Program-made: the position numbers and the translations under genes
The notes under the pieces: model-generated
Seen by the model: only the letters and a program-made list of their open reading frames with translations
Told to the model about the DNA's origin: nothing
Databases searched by the model: none
Shown here: piece by piece, positions 48,037-56,021 of the stretch
Numbering within the stretch: the first letter of the stretch is position 1
Layout: each line of letters starts with the position of its first letter
NCBI RefSeq assembly: GCF_034674885.1
Contig: NZ_JAUCDS010000006.1
Span: 1-64,000 of the forward strand
Direction of reading: 5' to 3'
Length of the DNA: 64,000 bases
Source: Castellaniella sp034674885
GTDB taxonomy: Bacteria > Pseudomonadota > Gammaproteobacteria > Burkholderiales > Burkholderiaceae_B

Positions 48037-49530
48037 ATGCCAACGCCCCCCCATACCGCCCGCCCCCATCCGCCAGCAATGGGCCCGAATGCCCTGGTCT
48101 GGCTGCGCCGCGACCTGCGCTGCGAAGACCATGCCGCGCTGTACCACGCACTGCGCCGCTTCAAGCGGGTGTACTGTGCCTTTGTGTTCGACACAGACAT
48201 CCTGGACGCGCTGCCCAGCCGCCAAGACCGGCGCGTGGCATTCATCCACGCCGGCGTGCTGGAATTGCATCAGGCATTGCAGCAGCTGGCCGCGCGCAGC
48301 GGCGCCCCCGGCGGCGGACTGATCGTGCGTCATGGCCCGGCGCCGGACTGCATCGTGCAATTGGCCCAAGCACTGGGGGTGCAAGAAGTGCTGGTCAACC
48401 GCGACTACGAACCGCAGGCCATTGAACGCGACCAGCGCGTGGCCGACGCCTTGCTCGCGCTGGGCATCCGCTTCAGCGATTACAAAGACCAGGTCCTGCT
48501 GGACCGCAACGAGGTCCTGACCCAGCAAGGCGGCCCCTACAGCGTGTTCACGCCCTACAAGCGCGCCTGGCTGCAAAAACTGAATGCGTTTCAGCTCACC
48601 CCCTACCCCGTCGACCGCCACGCTCACCACCTGGCGCCGCCACCCCAGGGGGAATACCTGCCAACATTGTCGGATCTGGGCTTCGCCTCGACCAATCCGC
48701 AGGAATCGGTCCTGCCCACCGGCATGAGCGGCGCACAGCAACTGCTGCGCGACTTCGTGCCGCGCATGGCAGCCTACCGCGAGGCGCGCGACTACCCCGG
48801 ATACAAGGGCGTATCCTACCTGTCGGTGCACCTGCGCTTTGGCACTGTATCCATTCGCCAGCTGGCCGCACTGGCAGCCCAGCAGGCAGCCCAAGGCTGC
48901 GCGGGGGCTCAAACCTGGCTGTCCGAGCTGGCTTGGCGCGACTTCTATTTCATGATCCTGTGGCACCATCCGCGCGTGGTCACACAGTCGTTCAAACCCG
49001 AGTACGACCAGGTGCAGTGGGACGACGCGCCCGATCTGTGGCAAGCCTGGTGCGAGGCGCGCACCGGCTATCCCCTGGTCGATGCCGGCATGCGCCAGCT
49101 GCTGCAAACCGGCTATATGCACAACCGCCTGCGCATGGTGACGGCAAGCTTTCTGACCAAGGATCTGGGCATCGACTGGCGACGGGGCGAGCGTTTCTTT
49201 GCGCAGCACCTGAATGATTACGATCTGGCCGCCAACAACGGCGGCTGGCAATGGGCGGCTTCCACAGGGTGCGACGCACAGCCTTACTTTCGCATCTTCA
49301 ACCCCATCACGCAGTCGCAGCGCTTCGATCCCGACGGCAAGTTCATTCGCCGCTATCTGCCGGAACTGGCACATGTCCCCGATGCGCACATCCATTTTCC
49401 CGCCGCCATGAAGCCTGACGCCCTGGCAGCCTGCGGCCTGCGCCTGGGGGTGGACTACCCGCTGCCGATCGTCGAGCACGCGCGCGCAAGAGAACGCACC
49501 CTGAGGCGCTTTTCGTTGCAGCCAGCCTGA
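48037..49530 (+). CDS. phrB: Deoxyribodipyrimidine photo-lyase
   Basis: A 497-residue class I CPD photolyase. The antenna-binding N-terminal domain starts LVWLRRDLRCEDHAALYHAL and the FAD domain contains SYLSVHLRFGTVSIRQLAAL, LAWRDFYFMILWHHPRV, the cofactor loop YPLVDAGMRQLLQTGYMHNR and GWQWAASTGCDAQPYFRIFN, which supplies tryptophans for photoreduction. Length is slightly above the average of 470-480; the first 18 residues are a proline-rich extension, and a second start at residue 19 would also work. It repairs pyrimidine dimers with blue light. Being last in the LitR operon links repair to light sensing. Confidence 0.95.
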   Translation: MPTPPHTARPHPPAMGPNALVWLRRDLRCEDHAALYHALRRFKRVYCAFVFDTDILDALPSRQDRRVAFIHAGVLELHQALQQLAARSGAPGGGLIVRHGPAPDCIVQLAQALGVQEVLVNRDYEPQAIERDQRVADALLALGIRFSDYKDQVLLDRNEVLTQQGGPYSVFTPYKRAWLQKLNAFQLTPYPVDRHAHHLAPPPQGEYLPTLSDLGFASTNPQESVLPTGMSGAQQLLRDFVPRMAAYREARDYPGYKGVSYLSVHLRFGTVSIRQLAALAAQQAAQGCAGAQTWLSELAWRDFYFMILWHHPRVVTQSFKPEYDQVQWDDAPDLWQAWCEARTGYPLVDAGMRQLLQTGYMHNRLRMVTASFLTKDLGIDWRRGERFFAQHLNDYDLAANNGGWQWAASTGCDAQPYFRIFNPITQSQRFDPDGKFIRRYLPELAHVPDAHIHFPAAMKPDALAACGLRLGVDYPLPIVEHARARERTLRRFSLQPA

Positions 49531-49622
49531 GCGCCGGCCCGGCGAGGTGCGGCCGCTTGGCCGCTAGGCCGCGAAGCGCCTGCAAGGCCCCCGCAGATCG
49601 CGGGAATCTGTGACAGACCTGC

Positions 49623-50564
49623 CTACGGCAAGGGTCTCAGCAGCCGGTCCCGCACCAAAGTACTCTTGCCGAACAGGCTCTCTACCATCTGCACCGCCGC
49701 TCTGGCGGTGCCGTTGCGCACATCCAGCGCCGGATTCAGCTCGACGATGTCCAGCGAAGCGACCCGGCCGGTATCGGCCAGCATTTCCATGCACAGCTGG
49801 GCCTCGCGCCAGGTCGGCCCGCCCTGCACGGTGGTCCCCACACCGGGGGCATAACCGGGATCCAGGAAATCGACGTCGAAACTGACGTGAATGTGCGCAT
49901 CATCGGGCAGATCGGCCAAGGCGGCCTGCATCACCGCCCGCATACCCAGTTCGTCGATCAGGCGCATGTCGTATACGTCCAGGCCCTGCTCATGCACGAA
50001 CAGGCGTTCCTGGGAATCGACGCTGCGGATGCCGATCATGCGCAGATCACCGATCTGCACAGCGGGCCCCGATCCCCCCAGGTTCACCAGTTCATCCGGA
50101 CCAAATCCGCACAGACAGGCGACCGGCATGCCGTGCATGTTGCCGCTGGGCGTCAAGCTGGCGGTATTGAAATCCGTATGCGCATCCAGCCAGAATACCC
50201 GCAAAGGGCGCCCGATCCGGCGGCAATGGCGGGCGACGGCGGCCACCGAACCGACGCCCAGGCTGTGATCCCCGCCCAGCATGAGCGGAATTCGACCGGC
50301 CTGCAGCTGCGCCGTCACCGCCTCGAAAAGGAACTGGTTCCACTGCAGGACCTCGGGCAGATGGCGATAGCCATCCCGCGGCGACTGCCAGGGGTTGCCA
50401 GGGCCGCTCAGATTGCCGGCATCGACGACGCTCAGACCCTGCCGGATCAGCGCCTGTTCCAGGCCGGCCACGCGCAGCGCCTCCGGCCCCATCGAGGCGC
50501 CACGGGCGCCTGCGCCGATATCCGTCGGTGCGCCGATCAGGGCGGCTATCTTTCCTGTCATCAT
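49623..50564 (-). CDS. rocF: Arginase
   Basis: A 313-residue ureohydrolase with all three manganese motifs: GGDHSLGVGS (about 98-107), WLDAHTDFNTASLTPSGNMH (about 126-145) and SFDVDFLDPGYAPGVGT (about 230-246). The start is a double ATG at 50564/50561. It converts arginine to ornithine and urea. The ornithine cyclodeaminase gene lies directly upstream on the same strand (17 bases), giving an arginine-to-proline route, and the divergent Lrp-type gene is the likely regulator. It converges with phrB across 92 bases of GC-rich sequence with small hairpins. Confidence 0.95.
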   Translation of the reverse strand: MMTGKIAALIGAPTDIGAGARGASMGPEALRVAGLEQALIRQGLSVVDAGNLSGPGNPWQSPRDGYRHLPEVLQWNQFLFEAVTAQLQAGRIPLMLGGDHSLGVGSVAAVARHCRRIGRPLRVFWLDAHTDFNTASLTPSGNMHGMPVACLCGFGPDELVNLGGSGPAVQIGDLRMIGIRSVDSQERLFVHEQGLDVYDMRLIDELGMRAVMQAALADLPDDAHIHVSFDVDFLDPGYAPGVGTTVQGGPTWREAQLCMEMLADTGRVASLDIVELNPALDVRNGTARAAVQMVESLFGKSTLVRDRLLRPLP

Positions 50565-50581
50565 CGGTCTCCCTGGTAGAT

Positions 50582-51664
50582 TCAGGCCTCATGCGGGCAG
50601 GCCGGCACCGCCTTTTCCATGCCTGCAGTCGTCATCGTACCGGCAGACAGGTGCCGCATGGCGCCAAACAGATCCTTGGGATTGCCGGCTTGCGGCACCA
50701 GCTCGAACTCGCGACCAATCTGCAATGCCCGCGCTTGATCCCAAAGGAAACGCAAAGCGGAAAAATCTTCCAGCGCAAAACCGACGGAATCAAATATCGT
50801 GATCTCGGCATCGGACCGGCGGCCAGGGCGCCGTCCCGTCAGCACTTCCCAGAGCGGGATCACCGCATACGTGCTGGGCATCTGCTGGATCTCTCCCTCG
50901 ATCCGGGACTGGGGCTCAAATTCCACGAATGTCGTGGCGCCCGACAGAATATCGGCATGCAATTCGGTCTTGCCCGGACAATCCCCGCCCACGGCATTGA
51001 CGTGCACACCGGGCTGCACCATATCGGGCGTCAGGACCAATGCATTGGTCTTGTCCGCCGTGACGGTCGTGATGATATCCACTCCAGCCACCGCATCCTG
51101 CGTGCTACGGGCCAACTGGACATCCAGGCCTTGGACGCCTGCCAAATTCTGCTTCAGCTTATGGCTGGCCTCGTGATCAATGTCATAGATCCGCAACGTA
51201 TCGATGCCCAGCAGATGATGAAAAGCCAGCGCCTGGAATTCGCTTTGAGCGCCATTGCCGATCAGTGCCATGGCATGGGCCTCTTTGCGTGCCAGAACGC
51301 GGGCGGCCACGACCGACGTGGCCGCCGTGCGCAGCGCGGTCGTCAGAGTCAGTTCGCTCAACAACAAGGGCCGACCGGTACTGACTTCCGCCAGTGCGCC
51401 AAACGCCATGACGGTAGGCAAGCCATGAGAAGGGTTGGAGGGGTGGCCGTTGACGAATTTGAAGGAATAGCGGTCCGCATCCGACGCCGGCATCAGTTCG
51501 ATCACACCGACCGGGGAATGACTGGCCAGGCGGGCGATTTTTTCGAAAGACTCCCAGCGCACGAAATCATCCTGGATGTATCGGGACAACAGGTCCAGAG
51601 TCCTGCGGATATTCATACGAGCAACCAGCACGGCTACATCGCTTGTCGTCAGCATCAATGCCAT
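50582..51664 (-). CDS. ocd: Ornithine cyclodeaminase
   Basis: A 360-residue member of the ornithine cyclodeaminase/mu-crystallin family. Substrate and cofactor regions include RYSFKFVNGHPSNPSHGLPT (about 66-85), the NAD motif AMALIGNGAQSEFQALAFHH (about 131-150) and VNAVGGDCPGKTELHADIL with the catalytic aspartate. The ATG at 51664 has a perfect AAGGAGG six bases upstream, so the longer in-frame extension to 51736 is rejected. It converts L-ornithine to proline and ammonia. It heads the ocd-rocF operon, divergent from the Lrp-type regulator. Confidence 0.95.
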   Translation of the reverse strand: MALMLTTSDVAVLVARMNIRRTLDLLSRYIQDDFVRWESFEKIARLASHSPVGVIELMPASDADRYSFKFVNGHPSNPSHGLPTVMAFGALAEVSTGRPLLLSELTLTTALRTAATSVVAARVLARKEAHAMALIGNGAQSEFQALAFHHLLGIDTLRIYDIDHEASHKLKQNLAGVQGLDVQLARSTQDAVAGVDIITTVTADKTNALVLTPDMVQPGVHVNAVGGDCPGKTELHADILSGATTFVEFEPQSRIEGEIQQMPSTYAVIPLWEVLTGRRPGRRSDAEITIFDSVGFALEDFSALRFLWDQARALQIGREFELVPQAGNPKDLFGAMRHLSAGTMTTAGMEKAVPACPHEA

Positions 51665-51897
51665 GATGCGCCTCCTTATTGTGTTTTGATCCGGCATCTT
51701 GAAATCCATGCGCATCCGTCGTTCGATCCACCGCACATACCGCTTGCTCAGGGACGGGGCCGAAGGATTTCCGATTGGACTGAATTTATTATTCTTCAGA
51801 GGAGAGACAATTCATATAGTCAATTTTATAAAAATAACGATAGTTTTTTGAACAGAATGTATGATGCTGATATCAATATGTCAGATGTCGCTTTGGA

Positions 51898-52323
51898 ATG
51901 GACTCCCTCGACCATCAGATCCTGTCCTATCTACGCACCGATGCCCGCCTCTCGGTGGCCACCTTGGCGAAAAAATTGGGGGTATCGCGCGGTACCGTCT
52001 GCAACCGCATCGCCCGCATGGAACGCGATCACATCATCCTGGGCTATACCGTGCGCGTCCAGGCGGACGCTCAGCCTCAGGACATCAACGCCTGGATGAG
52101 CATCGCCATCGAAGGTCATGAAACATCGCGCATCGTGCGCGACTTGACCGGAGAGCCCGCCGTATGGGCGCTGCATGACACCAATGGGCGCTGGGATCTG
52201 CTGGCCGAACTGCGGGTCACCAGTATCGCCCAGCTATCCGACGCGCTGGAACGCATCCGTCTGATCAAGGGCATCTCGGCCACCGAAACCAGCCTGCACC
52301 TGAAGACCCGGCAACTGCGCTGA
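51898..52323 (+). CDS. Lrp/AsnC-family regulator
   Basis: A 141-residue feast/famine regulator. The helix-turn-helix is residues about 15-45 (ARLSVATLAKKLGVSRGTVC), followed by the RAM ligand domain (VWALHDTNGRWDLLAELRVT). Length is slightly short of the usual 150-160. The start at 51898 follows an AT-rich leader. It is divergent from ocd-rocF with 233 bases between starts; that gap holds an AT-rich stretch (about 51780-51850) suited to Lrp wrapping. The likely ligand is arginine or ornithine, inferred from the neighbours. Confidence 0.9.
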   Translation: MDSLDHQILSYLRTDARLSVATLAKKLGVSRGTVCNRIARMERDHIILGYTVRVQADAQPQDINAWMSIAIEGHETSRIVRDLTGEPAVWALHDTNGRWDLLAELRVTSIAQLSDALERIRLIKGISATETSLHLKTRQLR

Positions 52324-52348
52324 CCGGGCCGCGCTGCAGGCCAGCCGA

Positions 52349-55300
52349 TCAGTCGCCGTTCGGCTCGTGGGCGGTGGTGGCATCCACCGGAATTTCCGTG
52401 ATCTTGGGCTCGTCCCAGGTTCCCTCGATGCGGTAGCGCACCGTCATGGCCTTGGCTAGCGGCGTTTTCAACAACCATTGCGTCACGAACGCCCCCAGGC
52501 CGATCAGCGGGTTGACGGCGATGCCGGCCGCCAGGGCGGCGCCGCTGACATCCAGATTGGGCACCATGACCGCCTGCAGGTCCAGAGACTTGTCGACGAT
52601 GCTCGTGCGGCCCTCCAGGAGAATGGTGCCGACCGAGCCGATGAGCTTGTAATCATGCGCCTGGACGACACCTTGGCGCAGACTCATGGACCCGCGCAGT
52701 TGATCAAAGGGAAAGCCGTCCTTGGGCAGACCCGTCAGGCCTTGTTCCAGGTGATTCAGGCGCGCGATGGACTGCAATGACAGGATTTCCAGCAATTTTC
52801 CGGTGTGCGAAGCAAGCTTCAGGATACGGCCCTTGTCGAGTTCGAACTGCAGACTGCCCCGCAGATCGGTCTTTTCATGACGCCACGGCAGATCGCGCCA
52901 GGTCAGATCACCCTTCAAGGAACCCTGGCCGCCCGACAGCATGCCGGGCCAGCCGGCGCGTGTCAGCCAGGCGCCCAGATCCTGGGCCTTGACCGCCGCC
53001 TGCAGGCTCAGCCCCCGGTCCGGGCCGCGCAGACGCCAGGCACCCGATCCCTGCAGCCGGGCGTCCTCGTCGCCGATGCGCAGATGAGTCAGTTGCCAGA
53101 TCTGACGCTTGCTGTCGCGCACCCCCTCCAGGGACAAGGCCCCGACGGCGCGGCCATACAGGCGCAGCTCGTCGGCCTTCAGGATCAGACCGGGAATCTC
53201 CAGTTCATCGTCGAAACTGACGTCCGCATCGGGCGGCGGATCGGGCAACAGGGACCGGGTATCCCGTGCGTCATCACCCAGGCTCAGCCGGGCGAAGCGC
53301 CCCGCTACGGGGCCTTGCACCCGACCGCTACGCTCGCGCCATTTCAGGGTGCCGGCGGTCTGCTCCGAACGCACGTTGAGCGACCACTGTTCATCCTGCG
53401 TGCGTGTCACACGCAACACCGCCTGGTCCAGGCGGGTGAACTGCAGGCGCAGCTGATCCGCCTGGACGCTAAGCAAAGACAGGTCCGGCCACAAGGGCCG
53501 GGCCCCCGAACGGGATCCAGACGCAGCACCGCGTCTGGGAATGGAAAATTCATCCACAACCCGGTTCCAGAAATCCAGGTCGATCAGGGGGTAGTGCAGC
53601 GCGAGCCGCAACCCCGGCCCCGCCGCATCCGCCGCCTGCCCCACGCCGATCAGCACCTGCTGGAAATAGGGCCCCTGCCGCGTCGTTCGGACATGACGAA
53701 ACGTCGTCGCGACCAGATCGCCCAAGCGCGCTTCCAGGATGTCGGCCTGCGCGTCGGCATCGGTCCAGCGCACTTTCAGAGACCGCGCCTGGTCAGCGGG
53801 CTTGGCCAAGGGCGCTGGAAAATCCAGCCCCAGGCCGCGCGTATCGGAATTCAATTGGAAAACGTAGGCATTGCCCTGCTGCGCCAATTGCGCCTGATAA
53901 TCCAGCGCACCCGACAGACGGCTCATTCCCGGCACGCCGACAAAGGCGGCCAAGGCCTTGGCCGTCATGCGGCCCTGAAAAGACAAGCCGGCGGCCTTAG
54001 CCCCCCCCAAGGCCCCGCGTACCTGGACAGCGCCGCCCAGCAAGCGCGCCGTCAGAGGATGGGCCGCCTGCACGCCCTGTTCGCTGAAATGCAGGCTGCC
54101 GTCGATGGCCTCGAAGGGCGGCGCCTGCGGCATGAACTGCAGGCTGCCCTGCTGCAGGTCGATACGCCCTTGGACCAAGGTATCGTCCGTGCGCAACAGC
54201 GGAATGGTCAGAGACAAGGGCACCTGCCAGTCGCCGGAGGCCGATGCCTCGTCGAAGACCCCGTCGAGCAGGTGCGCCAGCGGCGTCTGCCGGATCAGGT
54301 GCATGTAAGCCTCGCCATCGGCGGCGCTGTGACCCGACACCTGCAAGGTAGCGTCATGCTCGAGATCGGGAATCCTGGCCCGCACCCCGCTCAGGCGGAT
54401 GACTTGTCCTGGGATCGGCTCCATCCGCGCGGCAGAGGCCGTCAGGCGCAGATCCATGCGATGCAGGTCCGCCGTGCCGTTCACGCCCTGCATCAGGGGC
54501 CAGACCTGTGCCTTGGGCGCATCCGGCACGAACTCGATCCGGGCATCCCGGAAATCCCCCCGAACCTGGAAATCCCCCGCCTGCGGTTGCTCGCCAAAAG
54601 GAAATTCGGCCAGATCCCCGTGCAGCAACCAATGACCATTGACGAGCGTACCCGATTGCAGGCCTTTAGCCAGCCATTCTCGCGCATCGGCATCGACCTC
54701 GCGCGGCAGATAGCGGTGGATGGCATCCAGGCTGGCACGGGCGATGGTGCCCTGGAAATCGGCTGTGCCGGCCAGCCCCCCGCCATCCCACCTGCCGGCC
54801 CCCTGCAGGGCGATGTCGGGATTGCGCCAATCCAGGCGCTGCAGTTCCAGCCCCCAGCGGCCCGCATGTCGCACGCTGCCCCGCGCCGTCACGGCGCCAA
54901 AGGCCAGGGGCGCATCAAACCATTCTGCTTGCGTCAGCTGCACGCCCTGGGTGCGCAGATCAAAGGCCAGGCCATCCGGGGCGTCGTCGCCCTGAGCCAG
55001 CGCCCGCCATTGATCCAGCCCCCCCTGCAGCCACAGTTCCGCCTGCGGCACCTGCACGTTGCCGGTCTCCGGGGATTCCCAGCGCACGGACTGCAGGCCC
55101 AGCAGCACGGTCAATTGCGGCGTCTGTGACCCGCTATTGGCCCAGAATTGGGCATCCAGCCGGCCCCGTTCCAGGGCTTGCGGCAGATCGACCCAAGGGC
55201 GCCAATCGCGCGCCCCGGCCCCGGCAAGCTGCAACCAGCCCTGCCAATCGGCCTGTTTGCCCTGCGCCAGCGCCGCCGCATCGGCCACTATCTTGAGATT

Positions 55301-55951
55301 CAGACGGGCGTCGCCCGCCATCGGCGCCTGTGCCGACAGGGACAGCCCCCATGCCCCCGATCCCTGATGACGCAAGACGACATGCGCATTGCGCAACACC
55401 AGTTCGGGCGCCCCGCGCAACTGATCATCCCAGCGCACGGTGGCGTCCTGAAAGGCGATCAGGGGCTGAGCCAGCACCCATTGCAGCCACGCGGGAACCG
55501 CCGCCCCGTCGCCTGCCTGATCCGCGGTCAGTATCTGCCCCAACAGGCTGAGCCGCCCATCCGGCAAGCGGTCAAGGCCCAGATCCATGCCCCGCACCTG
55601 CAGGCGCAGCGCCCCCTGGCTGCCGGGCAGGATGGCAGCCCAGTTCAGCTCGGCCCGGACGCTGGGCGCCGCCAGCAGGTCGCGCCCCTGCGCATCGATG
55701 ATCCGCACCTGGCTGAAATCGACCTGCGGGTTCCAGCCCCGCCAGGACACCTGGATCGGCCCCAGGGATACCTGCGCCCCCAGCGCCTGAGACAACTGCG
55801 CCGCAACCTGCGGACGCCAATCGTCCAGATGCGGCAGAATCAGGTAGCGTCCGGCCAGCAGCAACCCTGCCAGCCCGAAATACAGGCAGAGCAGTGCCGC
55901 GCACATGGGTCGCGACCAGACACAGGAAAGCTTTGAAATGAATTGGCGCAT
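52349..55951 (-). CDS. yhdP: YhdP-family AsmA-like giant envelope protein
   Basis: A 1200-residue protein with one N-terminal membrane anchor (MCAALLCLYFGLAGLLLAGRYL, about 16-37) and a very long periplasmic beta-rich repeat region. The C-terminal DUF3971/AsmA-like part includes GSVGTILLEGRTSIVDKSLD and the closing MVPNLDVSGAALAAGIAVNP. It matches TIGR02099/YhdP. In E. coli YhdP, TamB and YdbH bridge the envelope and carry phospholipids to the outer membrane, so the role here is likely the same. The length is typical (1,200-1,300). It converges with the Lrp gene and is divergent from glnE. Confidence 0.93.
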   Translation of the reverse strand: MRQFISKLSCVWSRPMCAALLCLYFGLAGLLLAGRYLILPHLDDWRPQVAAQLSQALGAQVSLGPIQVSWRGWNPQVDFSQVRIIDAQGRDLLAAPSVRAELNWAAILPGSQGALRLQVRGMDLGLDRLPDGRLSLLGQILTADQAGDGAAVPAWLQWVLAQPLIAFQDATVRWDDQLRGAPELVLRNAHVVLRHQGSGAWGLSLSAQAPMAGDARLNLKIVADAAALAQGKQADWQGWLQLAGAGARDWRPWVDLPQALERGRLDAQFWANSGSQTPQLTVLLGLQSVRWESPETGNVQVPQAELWLQGGLDQWRALAQGDDAPDGLAFDLRTQGVQLTQAEWFDAPLAFGAVTARGSVRHAGRWGLELQRLDWRNPDIALQGAGRWDGGGLAGTADFQGTIARASLDAIHRYLPREVDADAREWLAKGLQSGTLVNGHWLLHGDLAEFPFGEQPQAGDFQVRGDFRDARIEFVPDAPKAQVWPLMQGVNGTADLHRMDLRLTASAARMEPIPGQVIRLSGVRARIPDLEHDATLQVSGHSAADGEAYMHLIRQTPLAHLLDGVFDEASASGDWQVPLSLTIPLLRTDDTLVQGRIDLQQGSLQFMPQAPPFEAIDGSLHFSEQGVQAAHPLTARLLGGAVQVRGALGGAKAAGLSFQGRMTAKALAAFVGVPGMSRLSGALDYQAQLAQQGNAYVFQLNSDTRGLGLDFPAPLAKPADQARSLKVRWTDADAQADILEARLGDLVATTFRHVRTTRQGPYFQQVLIGVGQAADAAGPGLRLALHYPLIDLDFWNRVVDEFSIPRRGAASGSRSGARPLWPDLSLLSVQADQLRLQFTRLDQAVLRVTRTQDEQWSLNVRSEQTAGTLKWRERSGRVQGPVAGRFARLSLGDDARDTRSLLPDPPPDADVSFDDELEIPGLILKADELRLYGRAVGALSLEGVRDSKRQIWQLTHLRIGDEDARLQGSGAWRLRGPDRGLSLQAAVKAQDLGAWLTRAGWPGMLSGGQGSLKGDLTWRDLPWRHEKTDLRGSLQFELDKGRILKLASHTGKLLEILSLQSIARLNHLEQGLTGLPKDGFPFDQLRGSMSLRQGVVQAHDYKLIGSVGTILLEGRTSIVDKSLDLQAVMVPNLDVSGAALAAGIAVNPLIGLGAFVTQWLLKTPLAKAMTVRYRIEGTWDEPKITEIPVDATTAHEPNGD

Positions 55952-56021
55952 GCCGGTTTTTGCAGTATGTTAAAGCCCCCTGCCACCCGGCTGCACCGGG
56001 CCCAGTTTCACCGATTCACTG

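Noticed and set aside
52805..55129. A 774-codon plus-strand frame opposite yhdP
   Set aside because: Same cause: an antisense frame rich in Gln/Arg/Pro, no ribosome site of note and no recognisable family.
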